Assembly (NCBI RefSeq): GCF_016862375.1
Contig: NZ_BOMV01000018.1
Span: forward strand, 39,947-103,946
Origin: Paractinoplanes rishiriensis
GTDB lineage: Bacteria; Actinomycetota; Actinomycetes; Mycobacteriales; Micromonosporaceae
DNA length: 64,000 bases
Direction: 5' to 3'
Made by a program: the position numbers and the translations under genes. The stretch's first letter is position 1; every line of letters starts with the position of its first letter. Below the pieces are notes generated by a model, which was given only the letters and a program-made list of their open reading frames with translations, made no database searches and was not told the DNA's origin. Below are positions 53,471 through 62,029 of the stretch, one piece after another.

Positions 53471-53497
53471 TTGACAGGGCCGATGTTAACCTTCACA
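53471..53497 (+). promoter_or_regulatory. Putative promoter with second operator-like half for the GH43 gene
   Basis: TTGACA (53471-53476) is a consensus -35 box. TGTTAACCTTCACA (53484-53497) matches 11 of 14 bases of the operator core at 53384-53397. It would sit between or over the -35 and -10 elements, a place for repression. The ~200-base leader to the GH43 ATG shows no gene. Confidence 0.55.
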
Positions 53498-53699
53498 GTT
53501 GGCCACTAGCTGAACAGTGGCTGCCGGCCCCTGACGGACGGCACCGACGTTTCATTCGATGACGCCTCCCCGCGCCCCGGCCAGCAGTGACGGCCGCGTT
53601 ACCAGGCCGGTGAAGACAGCGTCAGCACGTGCACGGGCCGGTCCCCGGCCGGCGGCGCCACACACCCCCCAAGGCGCAGTCCCCAAGAAAGGAACCCCG

Positions 53700-54764
53700 A
53701 TGCTCGTGAACCACCGATGGAAGGCGGCGCGGCGGTTGCTCACCGCGGTCAGCGCGGTCGTGCTCGCGTCCACCCTGGGCGCGGCCGTACCCGCCTCGCC
53801 CGCGCTCGCGGCACCCGGGCCGTCGTTCACCAACCCGCTCGTCGGCACGCCCAACAGCGCCGACCCGTCGATCGTCTACACCAACGGCAACTGGTACTAC
53901 CTCGCCACCACGTGGTCGTCGCGGATCATCATGCGGCAGTCGTCCACGCTGGCCGGACTGAAGACGGCGGCCGAGCGGACGATCTTCACCCTGGCCGCCG
54001 GGCCCGGCTGCTGCACGATGTGGGCACCGGACATCCAGTGGATCAACAATCGCTGGTACGTGTACTTCTCCGCGGACCCGTCGCCGGGTCAGGGCCAGCG
54101 CCGCACCGGCGTGCTGGAGAGCAACGGCACCGATCCGCTCGGGCCGTACACGTACCGCGGAATCTTGAACCTGGAGCCCAACGGCGGGTGGGCGATCGAC
54201 GGCAGCGTGGTCCGGTTCAACGGCTGGCCCAACCACTTCGTCTACTCCGCGTTCCGGGGCGGCGAGCAGGGCCTGTTCATCGCCCCGATGTCCTCGCCGA
54301 TCCAGGTGTCGCGCAACGGCAACCGCATCTCGTCGCCGACGCTGTCCTGGGAACGGCAGGGCGGTGCCGTCAACGAGGGCCCGTTCGCTGTCTACAACGG
54401 CGGCCGGACCTACCTGACCTACTCGGCGAGCCACTGCAACGGTCCCGACTACAAGCTCGGCACGCTGACCTGGACCGGCGGCGACCCGATGCTGGCCAGC
54501 TCGTGGACCAAGCGCTCGCAGCCCATCTTCCAGCGCAGTGACGCCAACGGCGTCTACGGCCCCGGCCACGCGTCGTTCAGCACCTCGCCGGACGGCTCCG
54601 AGACGTGGATCATCTACCACGCCAACTCGTCCGCCAGCCAGGGCTGCGGCACCACCCGCACCACCCGGGCGCAGAAGATCGGCTGGAACTCCGACGGCAC
54701 GCCCAACCCGGGCGTACCGGTGCGCACCGGCACCTCGATCGCCGGCCCGTCCGGCGACTCGTAA
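53700..54764 (+). CDS. Secreted GH43-type glycoside hydrolase (arabinanase/arabinofuranosidase-like)
   Basis: 354 residues from ATG at 53700 with AAAGGAA upstream. Signal peptide ~1-38 ending ASPALAAPG. The five-bladed propeller shows the three catalytic acids of GH43: Asp in NSADPSIVYTN, Asp in WAIDGSVVRF and Glu in VNEGPFAVY. Substrate is probably arabinan or another plant hemicellulose oligomer, not predictable in detail. No CBM is attached. The two operator-like palindromes upstream suggest induction by sugars through a LacI-family repressor, and a strong hairpin follows. The extra upstream in-frame codons from 53559 precede the SD and are not used. Confidence 0.9.
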   Translation: MLVNHRWKAARRLLTAVSAVVLASTLGAAVPASPALAAPGPSFTNPLVGTPNSADPSIVYTNGNWYYLATTWSSRIIMRQSSTLAGLKTAAERTIFTLAAGPGCCTMWAPDIQWINNRWYVYFSADPSPGQGQRRTGVLESNGTDPLGPYTYRGILNLEPNGGWAIDGSVVRFNGWPNHFVYSAFRGGEQGLFIAPMSSPIQVSRNGNRISSPTLSWERQGGAVNEGPFAVYNGGRTYLTYSASHCNGPDYKLGTLTWTGGDPMLASSWTKRSQPIFQRSDANGVYGPGHASFSTSPDGSETWIIYHANSSASQGCGTTRTTRAQKIGWNSDGTPNPGVPVRTGTSIAGPSGDS

Positions 54765-54778
54765 GCCATCCTCACCGT

Positions 54779-54815
54779 CACGCTGGGACGCCTCCCCCCA
54801 AGGCGTCCCAGCGTG
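54779..54815 (+). terminator. Strong terminator hairpin after GH43 gene
   Basis: Perfect 15-base arms CACGCTGGGACGCCT and its complement around a 7-base C-rich loop, 14 bases past the stop codon. No T-run. Confidence 0.85.
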
Positions 54816-54862
54816 ACCCGGCGGCGTCGCCCGGGTGGCTGATCACGGTGCGGTGACTTTCG

Positions 54863-55015
54863 TTGGCCGCGCCGCCGCTGTTTGCCGCTCTCGCCTCCGC
54901 CCGCCGCGTTCTGATCGCCGGTGCGGGTGGCGGATTCGACATCTACGCGGGGCTGCCGCTCGCCTTCGCGCTGCGGCAGAACGGCGTCGACATACACCTG
55001 GCCAGCTATCATTTT
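54863..55015 (+). pseudogene. Truncated DUF1152-like gene fragment
   Basis: The first ~50 codons (RRVLIAGAGGGFDIYAGLPL, VDIHLASYHF) match the N-terminus of DUF1152 proteins. The homology stops near 55015, although the frame stays open, and the remaining ~250 residues of the family are missing. From 55016 to 55319 I see no gene or clear element. TTG is the only start. Confidence 0.65.
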
Positions 55016-55319
55016 TGGATTCCCCGAATGCGCCGACGCGTCTGCGATGACCCGCATAGCCCTATTCGCCGCGGTACCCAGATCTACCGCCTGAACAGAA
55101 ATCCGCAAGCAGGTGCGATCCCCGTGCTCGGCCGAGCGTTTCCCCACTCCAACCGTCTGCAACCCCGCGTTCTCCCCTTGCTTTTGTCAACTAGATCCTG
55201 TCAAGCCTTTCGGCGTTCTCGCTGCTTGCGGCGACGGTGTTTGACCCAGCCCGCTGCCAGCATCGAGGTAGTGGTGGCTGTGCCACGTAACACGGACGGA
55301 CGTCGATCGTTGATCGGGG

Positions 55320-55868
55320 ATGCGACTCTGGAACTGGGTCAAGGATCACCGCACGCAGAGCATCATCGGCCTGGTGGCGCTTCTGGTGGCGGTGCTTGCG
55401 CTGGCGCGGGACGTCATCGGATTTCAGATCATCGATCCTGTTCCGCATACGACCGCCGCCATCACTCAGGGGCCTTCGGCGGAAACGGTCCGGCGGGGGC
55501 CGGCGGAGCTGCGGATGATCGGTGGGGACCCGAACGTCGTCGAGACCGAGGTGGACCTTGACTCGGCGGCGGCCAACTGGGGGGTCAACGGCTGCGCCTT
55601 GAAGTGTGACCTCAACTTCCGCGGGAGTCCGAACGGGATCGAGGAGGCGTACGGGCAGATGGCCGAGGCGCCGGCCGACTGGGAATCGTGCCGGTCGACC
55701 ACCGCGTACGGGTTCACGTTGTCGCCGCGGAAAGCCGCGGTGGGCGCGCAGATGTGCGTGCTGACCGACGAGGGCCGGCACGCGGGGCTGGTCGTCAAGG
55801 AGGTGCGCAAGAGCGACCGGGACCACGTCGAGTCGATCACTTTCGAGGTGACGGTCTGGGAGCGGTGA
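55320..55868 (+). CDS. Membrane-anchored protein of unknown function
   Basis: 182 residues. One N-terminal membrane helix (residues ~14-32, QSIIGLVALLVAVLALARDV), then a probably extracellular domain with four cysteines (GCALKCDLNF, WESCRS, AQMCVLTDEG). These could form two disulfides. I do not recognise the family; the end MCVLTDEGRHAGLVVKE resembles a short motif in actinobacterial envelope proteins. It overlaps the P450 gene tail-to-tail by 32 bases. Confidence 0.7.
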   Translation: MRLWNWVKDHRTQSIIGLVALLVAVLALARDVIGFQIIDPVPHTTAAITQGPSAETVRRGPAELRMIGGDPNVVETEVDLDSAAANWGVNGCALKCDLNFRGSPNGIEEAYGQMAEAPADWESCRSTTAYGFTLSPRKAAVGAQMCVLTDEGRHAGLVVKEVRKSDRDHVESITFEVTVWER

Positions 55869-57045
55869 GGCGGATCTCCTGGTAGGCGCGCAGGACGAAG
55901 GTCGGGCGCTGCACCGGTTCCGTGGCCAGGGCCAGGTGCGGGGCGTAATCGAGCAGGGCGTCCAGGGCGGACTGGAGTTCCAGGCGGGCCAGCGGTGCGC
56001 CCAGGCAGAAGTGCAGGCCGGCGCCGAAGCCCAGGTGCGGGTTGGGGTGGCGGGCCACGTCGAAGGTGTCGGGAGCCGTGAACACGGCCGGGTCGCGGTT
56101 GGCGGCGCCCAGCAGGGCGGCTATCTCGGCCCCCGCGGGGATGGTCACGCCCGCTATCCGCACGGGAGCGGCGGCGGTCCGGGCGAACAGGTGCAGGGGC
56201 GGGTCGTAGCGGATCATCTCCTCGGCCGCGCTGGCGATCAGGGAACGGTCGGCGCGCAGGCGGGCCAGCTCCGCGGGGTGGCGCAGCAGCGCGACCACGC
56301 CGCCGCCCAGCGCGTTCACCGAAGCCTCGTGGCCGGCGTTCAGCAGCAGGATCGCCGAGGCGACCAGCTCGTCGGCGGACAGCCGGTCGGTGCCGTCGCG
56401 GACCGCGACCAGGTGGCTGATCAGGTCGTCCTCCGGTTCGGCGGTCCGGCGGGCGGCCAGCGCGCTCAGGTAGTCGGCGAATTCGCGGCAGGCGGACAGC
56501 GCCGACTCCTCGGCCGCGGGACTCGGCTGCACCTCGTACATCCGCACGATGGCTGCCGACCACGGCCGTAAGCGATGCCGGTCGGCCGGCGGCACGCCCA
56601 GCAGTTCGGCGATCACGGTCACGGCCAGCGGCTCCGCAAAATCCACGAGGAGGTCGAACGATGCGCCGGCCGCGGACAGCAGGCGGCGGCACTCGGCCGT
56701 GACGGCGGGGCGCAGGCGTTCGACGTGGCCGCGGGCGAAGGCGCGGGCCACCAGCGACCGCAGCCTGGTGTGCGCAGGCGGCTCGTTCTCCATCATCTGG
56801 TTGCGGTGCAGGAGGTTGAACGGCTGCCAGCGCTCGGCCGGCTCGCGGTCCTGCCAGAACCGGCCCAGGCCCCGGTCGCGGAGCACCGCACCGGCCGCGG
56901 CGTGACTGGCCGCCAGCCAGCGGCCGGTGGGTTCGTGCCAGCTCACCTCGGCTTTCGCGCGCAGGCCGGCGAGGGCGGGGTAGGGGTCACGGAGGAAGGA
57001 CGGGTCGGTGAAATCCAGATCCACCGACCTAGTCTGAACGACCAT
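55837..57045 (-). CDS. Cytochrome P450
   Basis: 402 residues from ATG at 57045, the usual size of soluble bacterial P450s. I-helix LLLNAGHEASVN (oxygen-activation motif with Ser in place of Thr), K-helix EEMIRY (ExxR) and heme loop FGAGLHFCLG with the axial Cys near 347. Electrons must come from ferredoxin partners elsewhere. No biosynthetic core genes are near, so the substrate is unknown. The ~50 codons in frame upstream are Pro/Ala-rich and lack SD support. Confidence 0.95.
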   Translation of the reverse strand: MVVQTRSVDLDFTDPSFLRDPYPALAGLRAKAEVSWHEPTGRWLAASHAAAGAVLRDRGLGRFWQDREPAERWQPFNLLHRNQMMENEPPAHTRLRSLVARAFARGHVERLRPAVTAECRRLLSAAGASFDLLVDFAEPLAVTVIAELLGVPPADRHRLRPWSAAIVRMYEVQPSPAAEESALSACREFADYLSALAARRTAEPEDDLISHLVAVRDGTDRLSADELVASAILLLNAGHEASVNALGGGVVALLRHPAELARLRADRSLIASAAEEMIRYDPPLHLFARTAAAPVRIAGVTIPAGAEIAALLGAANRDPAVFTAPDTFDVARHPNPHLGFGAGLHFCLGAPLARLELQSALDALLDYAPHLALATEPVQRPTFVLRAYQEIRLTAPRPSPRK

Positions 57046-57077
57046 GGGCGACCGGCGGGCATGGCTGGCGGTGGCCG

Positions 57078-57251
57078 ATGGTCGGCGCGCAGTTTGCCGG
57101 GCGGGTGGTGGGGGACCGGCTGGTGGACCGGTTCGGGCAGCGGGCTGTTGCGCGCGCCGGTGGGCTGGTCGCGGCCGGTGGGATGGGGCTCGCGCTGGCA
57201 TTTCCAGGTGCGCGCCGGGCTGCTGGGTGTTCCGGTCGCGGGGCTGCTGAT
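57078..57251 (+). pseudogene. MFS transporter fragment
   Basis: Encodes VGAQFAGRVVGDRLVDRFGQ and ARAGGLVAAGGMGLALAFPG. These are loop A and the next helix of an MFS carrier (usually GRLxGDRLVDRFG-R-AVVRAGG). A second piece, GLLGVPVAGLLIVLL, appears in another frame near 57216-57260. Start and most of the protein are missing, so it is a decayed remnant between the P450 and methyltransferase genes. Confidence 0.6.
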
Positions 57252-57261
57252 CGTGCTGCTG

Positions 57262-57762
57262 TCAGGGGTCCTGCGGGGCCGGTGCGAAGCGCGGCCACCA
57301 GCCGGGCACCGCGCGGCGGTACTCCGCATACTCCGCGCCGAACCGGGCGGCCAGCCGCGGCTCCTCGTACAGCTTCACGAACGCGACCATCGCGGCGCCG
57401 GCCACCACGGCGTACCAGGTCAGCGCCCAGCTTCCCAGCAGCAGAGTCTGACCCACGATGGCCAGCACCACCGCCACGTACATGGGATTGCGCACGAAGC
57501 GGTAGGGACCGCCGACCACCAGGTGTTCCGTCTCGGCGACCGGCGCCGGTGTGCCCGCGCCCTCCGCCACGAAGCGCACGAAGGCAGGCACGATCACCAG
57601 CAGTCCAAGAACCACCAAAACCCCGCCGAGCAGGCGTACGGGCATCGGCAGCACCACGTCGGCCCGCCAGCCGGTCAGCGCCCACGGCAGCAGGCCCGCG
57701 ACGGTGCCGGGAGCGAGCGCGAAGAACAGCCCGCTCCCCCACGCCGCCGCCGGCCTTCTCAC
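57262..57762 (-). CDS. Isoprenylcysteine carboxyl methyltransferase-like membrane protein
   Basis: 166 residues, four to five membrane helices. GGPYRFVRNPMYVAVVLAIV and the C-terminal EEPRLAARFGAEYAEYRRAVPGW are the ICMT/phospholipid-methyltransferase signature; RNPMY binds S-adenosylmethionine. Bacterial members methylate lipids or small molecules rather than prenylated proteins. It lies 12 bases after the LLM oxidoreductase gene and is probably co-transcribed. Confidence 0.88.
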   Translation of the reverse strand: MRRPAAAWGSGLFFALAPGTVAGLLPWALTGWRADVVLPMPVRLLGGVLVVLGLLVIVPAFVRFVAEGAGTPAPVAETEHLVVGGPYRFVRNPMYVAVVLAIVGQTLLLGSWALTWYAVVAGAAMVAFVKLYEEPRLAARFGAEYAEYRRAVPGWWPRFAPAPQDP

Positions 57763-57774
57763 GTCAGGACCCGC

Positions 57775-58653
57775 TCACATCAGGCCGCGGATCACGTCCA
57801 TCGACCGGAGACGTTCGGCACTGGAGGATCCGAGCAGGTCGTCCGGGATGATCAGTTCGTCCAGGCCGATTTCGCGGTAGCGGGCGATGTCCTCGGCGAG
57901 GCGGGCCGGGGAGCCGCCGATCAGCGGGCGCGCGCCCTGGTCCGGGATGTCGTCGGTCAGGGTGGTCATGGCCTGGGCGGTGCGCTCGATCGACTTCGGG
58001 GAGCGGCCCAGGTCGGCGCAGTGCTGGTCGATCAGGGCGGACTTGCGGGCGATCAGGTCGGGGTCGCCCCAGGCGTTCCAGATGTCGGCGTACTCGGCCA
58101 CCACCCGCAGCATGCGCTTCTCGCCCTTGGCCCCGATCAGGATGGGCAGCGGGTCCTGCACCGGCTTGGGTTCGCAGACCGCGTCCGTCACCCGGTAGTA
58201 GGAGCCGTGGAACGTCGTCCGCGGCGACCGCAGCAGGCCGTGCAGGACCTGCAGCGCCTCGATGAACCGGTCGACCCGGGTGCGCAGCGGGCCCAGCTCG
58301 AGCCCGTACTGCTCATGCTCGTTGATCTGCCAGCCGGCGCCGACGCCCAGCACGAAGCGGCCGTCGGTGATGTGGTCGACGGTGGCCGCCATGTTGGCCA
58401 GGACCGCCGGATGGCGGTAGGTGATGCCGTAGACCAGCGTGCCGATCCGCACCCGCGGGACCACCGCGCCGAGGGCGGCGATCACCGAGCCGCACTCGAG
58501 CAGCGGCTCGGTGTCGTCCTCGCCGGGGTCGACGTTGGGCATGAAGTGGTCGGCGAGGTAGACACCGTCCCAGCCGGTGTCGGCGGCGTGCCGGGACATG
58601 TCGAGGATCTCGCGGTAGGGACGCTCGATGCCGGGCCAGATCGAAAGGCGCAT
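57775..58653 (-). CDS. LLM-class F420-dependent oxidoreductase
   Basis: 292 residues. RLSIWPGIERPYREILDMSR, VRIGTLVYGITYRHPAVLAN, GRFVLGVGAGWQINEHEQYG and PILIGAKGEKRMLRVVAEYA follow the luciferase-like TIM barrel of the F420-dependent branch, common in actinobacteria. It would reduce or oxidise an unknown substrate with coenzyme F420. It is the first gene of a two-gene unit with the methyltransferase-like gene. Confidence 0.9.
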   Translation of the reverse strand: MRLSIWPGIERPYREILDMSRHAADTGWDGVYLADHFMPNVDPGEDDTEPLLECGSVIAALGAVVPRVRIGTLVYGITYRHPAVLANMAATVDHITDGRFVLGVGAGWQINEHEQYGLELGPLRTRVDRFIEALQVLHGLLRSPRTTFHGSYYRVTDAVCEPKPVQDPLPILIGAKGEKRMLRVVAEYADIWNAWGDPDLIARKSALIDQHCADLGRSPKSIERTAQAMTTLTDDIPDQGARPLIGGSPARLAEDIARYREIGLDELIIPDDLLGSSSAERLRSMDVIRGLM

Positions 58654-58711
58654 GGCCGCAGCCTACGGCCGGCGACGGGCGATCGGTGTCCGCGCGTGTC
58701 ACTCTTGGCTT

Positions 58712-60193
58712 ATGTCTGACGCGAGCTCCGCGCGACCGCGCGGCGAGAGTTTCGAGTACGCGGGCGCCACCGTGGAACTCGTCGACGCCGAGACGGTGCT
58801 GGCCGCGGCCCGGGTCAACCAGGTCGACCTGCTCCGCCGCACCACCTGGCCGGCCCCGGTGCAGCGGGTCGACCTGCGGGTGTCCAGCGCCGACCGGGCA
58901 GACGGGCCGGTGCACGTGTTCGCCGCCTCGATCAGCACCGCCGACGAGCCGCTGTCCAAGGAGCGGATCCGGCGGCTGGTCCTCGGCCACGACCCGGTCG
59001 GGCTGCTGCTGGCGAAACGGATCGAGGCGGGTGATCCGATCGCCACCCGGATAGTCGACGGCATGGGGGCCGCGGCCGTCGCCGCGTACCGCAAACTGGG
59101 TTTGGACCGGCCCACCCAGCCGGCGGCGGGCCGACCACCCGCCACCATCGCCGATGCCGTCGTCGGCCTGCAGGCCAGCGTGACCTACGACGAGACCGGG
59201 ACCACCGTGCGGGTCGGCGCCGAGGTGCCGCGCGACGACGTGACCGCCGCGCACCTGCAGGCTTTCGTGGGCCTGACCCTGCAGGCCGTGCTCGAACTGA
59301 CCGGGCCGGACGCGCTCACCGGGCGCCGCATCGTGGTGAGCCGCGACGCGCAGCCGCCGCGCACGCCGGCCACCACCCAGACGGTCACCCTCGACATGGT
59401 GGGCGGGCTGGCCGACGTGGTCGCCGAACTGCGGCAGATCGCGGTCTCGTTCCGGCATCCGGAGGCGATGGCGCGGTGGGGCGCGCGCCGGCCGCAGGGC
59501 ATTTTGATGTACGGGCCGCCCGGCACCGGCAAGACCATGCTCTCCCGGGCGCTGGCCAACGAGATCGGCGCCGACTTCCGCGAGATCCGCACGCCGGAGA
59601 TCCTCGACAAGTGGCTCGGCGGCTCCGAGCGCAACATCAAGCAGATCTTCCGGGACGCCCGCCGCTACCGCACGCCGACGCTCATGCTGTTCGACGAGTT
59701 CGACTCGATCATCAGCTACGCCGGTGCCGGCGGCGACGCGGCCAGCCAGGCGATCAACGCGGTGGCCGGCATCTTCAAGCAGGAGATGAACGACCTGATC
59801 GAGGCCAACCCGAACGTGCTGGTGGTGGCCACCACCAACTTCCCGCACCGGGTCGACGACTCGCTGATCCGCTCGGGCCGCTTCGACGTGAAGCTGAGCA
59901 TCCCGAAACCGGACGACACGAGCCGCACCGCGATCTTCCGCAAGATGATCGCCGCCCTGATCGCGGCGCACGAGCAGCCCGGGTTCCGGATGTTCGCGGA
60001 GGACCTCGACCTGGGTGAGCTGGGCCGGGTCAGCGTGGGCATGACCGGGGCGGACATCAAGGAGGTGCTGCGGCGGGTGCAGCTGGCCAAGGCCATGCAG
60101 GAGGCCCGGACCGGCGGGGCGGTGGACCCGATCTCGCAGGCCGACCTGCTGGCCAGCGTGCGGGAGTTGTTGGGTCCCCGCCCCGCGGTCTAG
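58712..60193 (+). CDS. AAA+ ATPase with unique N-terminal domain
   Basis: 493 residues from ATG at 58712. The first ~225 residues have no recognised fold (possibly regulatory). Then the AAA+ core: Walker A MYGPPGTGKTMLSRALAN near 266-283, pore-like KWLGGSERN, Walker B LMLFDEFDSI near 325-334, sensor VVATTNFPHR and arginine finger LIRSGRFDVKL. It is close to the CDC48/FtsH/BCS1 branch but has no protease domain. Role is unknown: unfoldase or remodelling. It ends one base from the stop of the convergent glycoside hydrolase gene. Confidence 0.9.
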   Translation: MSDASSARPRGESFEYAGATVELVDAETVLAAARVNQVDLLRRTTWPAPVQRVDLRVSSADRADGPVHVFAASISTADEPLSKERIRRLVLGHDPVGLLLAKRIEAGDPIATRIVDGMGAAAVAAYRKLGLDRPTQPAAGRPPATIADAVVGLQASVTYDETGTTVRVGAEVPRDDVTAAHLQAFVGLTLQAVLELTGPDALTGRRIVVSRDAQPPRTPATTQTVTLDMVGGLADVVAELRQIAVSFRHPEAMARWGARRPQGILMYGPPGTGKTMLSRALANEIGADFREIRTPEILDKWLGGSERNIKQIFRDARRYRTPTLMLFDEFDSIISYAGAGGDAASQAINAVAGIFKQEMNDLIEANPNVLVVATTNFPHRVDDSLIRSGRFDVKLSIPKPDDTSRTAIFRKMIAALIAAHEQPGFRMFAEDLDLGELGRVSVGMTGADIKEVLRRVQLAKAMQEARTGGAVDPISQADLLASVRELLGPRPAV

Positions 60194-60194
60194 G

Positions 60195-61898
60195 TCACGA
60201 GAGCGTGATCGCGTCCAGTTCGGCGTAACCGGTGCCGCCCGCGTAGCCTGGTGCGCCCTTGGCCAGCCGGATCATGTTCCAGCCGGCGTTCAGGTTGACC
60301 GAGACGTTCACCGACGCGCCGAATGCGCCCCAGGTGCCGGTGTTCGGGTAGGTCACGGTCGACCAGCCGCCGCCGTTGTAGGCGAGGCCGTGCGTGGCGT
60401 TCGCGCCGGTGGCGTTCGCGTAGCCGATGTTCATCGTGTAGGCGCGGGTCTGCGGCACGTTGACCAGGAAGTCGACGAACGCGTTGCTGCGCATGTCGCC
60501 GGTGCCGTCGATCTGGCCCACGAAGTGCCCGTTGGACGCCGACGACGAGGCGAACCGGTTGGCGTTCACGACCGTGGCGTTCTCCGCCTCGTACCGCTGC
60601 TGCCAGGTGGCCGCGCCGCTGGCCGGCGTGATGAGCAGCTGGTAGGCCGCCCACGCGTCCATGTTGTTGACCGGCACGCTGATGCTGCCGCCGGACACCG
60701 TGTAGGTGGCCGACGAGACCTGGACCGGCGCGCTCTGGTTGGTGTGCCGGCCGGTGGTGTTGGTCCGGGACAGGGTCACCCGCACCGAGGAGCCGAGAGC
60801 ACCAAGACCATTGACCCGTACGGTGTTGTTGCCGCTGTCGCCGCCAAGCACGACGTTCACGAAACGCCGGGTGGAGTCGTACGACGCGACGCCCTCGAGC
60901 CAGGAGCCGGGAATGGTCTGCACGATGTTGCCGGACTGGTCGCCGTACCACTTGTAGGCCCAGTAGGACGCGGTCGGCTGGTTGTTGTGCAGCAGGCCGT
61001 TGAGCGTGCCCGCCTCGTACCAGTAGGCCCGCTCGGCGGACCGGATGCCGTGCCGCTCGAACACCGCCATGTAGTGCACCGCGACGCTCGGGATGTCGAC
61101 CTGGCTCGGCGACGCGTACTCGTTGATCGAGATGGGCCGCGGCGAGATGCCCAGCGACTGCTCGATGGCGCGGTAGTCGGCCACGTGCGCCGCGACGTCG
61201 AGGTAGCGGTCGTTCTCCAGCTCGTGCCACACGATCATGTCCGGCACGGTGTTGGTGTTCTTGGCGTTGGTCAGGAACTCGACCATCCAGTTGTGGTTGT
61301 AGACGGAGTGGCTCGGGCCGACGATCGGGGTCACCGTGTCCAACGACCTGATCAATCGATGCGTACGGGTCCAGCCCGCGGTGAACGCTCCGGCCGCCGC
61401 GGTGTTCCAGGTCCAGTCCGGCTCGTTCCAGAGTTCCCAGCCGTCGACGTTGGTGGCCCCGGTGGCGTTCAGCCGGGCCTGCACCATGGTGCGCACCTTG
61501 GACTCCCAGTCCGCCCAGCTGACCCAGCGGTAGGGGAAGTTCGGGTAGATGTCCGGCATCCGGAAGAACTGCTGCGCGCCGCCGCTGGTCGCCTTGCCGG
61601 CCACCTGGAGGCCGTCGCAGCACGGCTGGGTGGCGCCGTTGCCGAGTTGCTGCCCGCCGGGCGGCGGCTGGGTCAGGTGGTTGAGCCGCAGCGGGTAGAT
61701 CTGGGACAGCGGCGGGTTGTTGCCGGTGTTGATGGCGTAGAGGCCGCCGGACGCCACATGGGTGACCGGCCGGACCACGGTGCCGACGTTGACGGTGAGC
61801 GTGTTGCCGGCTGCCTCGGCCATCCGCGGGAGAACGGTGACCAGCACGGCGAGGACGGAGACGGTCGCCACGGAGGCGACGATTCTTCGGGTACGCAC
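60195..61898 (-). CDS. Secreted clan-A glycoside hydrolase with C-terminal CBM
   Basis: 567 residues from GTG at 61898 (AAGGA 6 bases upstream; an upstream ATG at 61955 would precede the signal peptide by 19 residues). Signal peptide VASVATVSVLAVLVTVL...AEAA. The TIM-barrel has acid/base Glu in WELWNEPDW near 158 and likely nucleophile Glu in ISINEYAS near 262, as in GH39/GH5-like xylosidases or glucuronoarabinoxylan enzymes. A beta-sandwich follows, then a CBM6/35-like domain from ~435 (YEAENATVVNANRFASS) ending YAELDAITLS. The exact family is uncertain. A LacI-type palindrome lies upstream. Confidence 0.87.
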   Translation of the reverse strand: MRTRRIVASVATVSVLAVLVTVLPRMAEAAGNTLTVNVGTVVRPVTHVASGGLYAINTGNNPPLSQIYPLRLNHLTQPPPGGQQLGNGATQPCCDGLQVAGKATSGGAQQFFRMPDIYPNFPYRWVSWADWESKVRTMVQARLNATGATNVDGWELWNEPDWTWNTAAAGAFTAGWTRTHRLIRSLDTVTPIVGPSHSVYNHNWMVEFLTNAKNTNTVPDMIVWHELENDRYLDVAAHVADYRAIEQSLGISPRPISINEYASPSQVDIPSVAVHYMAVFERHGIRSAERAYWYEAGTLNGLLHNNQPTASYWAYKWYGDQSGNIVQTIPGSWLEGVASYDSTRRFVNVVLGGDSGNNTVRVNGLGALGSSVRVTLSRTNTTGRHTNQSAPVQVSSATYTVSGGSISVPVNNMDAWAAYQLLITPASGAATWQQRYEAENATVVNANRFASSSASNGHFVGQIDGTGDMRSNAFVDFLVNVPQTRAYTMNIGYANATGANATHGLAYNGGGWSTVTYPNTGTWGAFGASVNVSVNLNAGWNMIRLAKGAPGYAGGTGYAELDAITLS

Positions 61899-61921
61899 GG
61901 GGATCCTTCGGGGACGGGGAA

Positions 61922-61935
61922 GGAAAACGTTTGCC
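61922..61935. promoter_or_regulatory. LacI-family-type operator upstream of the clan-A hydrolase gene
   Basis: GGAAAACGTTTGCC with a perfect AAACGTTT centre, about 25 bases before the start on the minus strand. A partly similar GAAGACGTTAG follows at 61936. Typical of carbon-source repressors; binding protein unknown. Confidence 0.55.
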
Positions 61936-61982
61936 GAAGACGTTAGAAGTGGCACAGGCGGGTGTCAATCCGTCGATGGAAA

Positions 61983-62018
61983 CAAAGAAGGCGACCGCCC
62001 CAGCGGTCGCCTTCTTTG
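61983..62018 (-). terminator. Rho-independent-type terminator of the CBM2-Cip1-like gene
   Basis: Perfect 16-base arms CAAAGAAGGCGACCGC and complement around a 4-base loop, 12 bases past the stop of the gene at 62030. It is followed on the minus strand by TTTCC. AT-rich stem base gives a terminator in both directions. Confidence 0.88.
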
Positions 62019-62029
62019 CCTGCGAGGTG

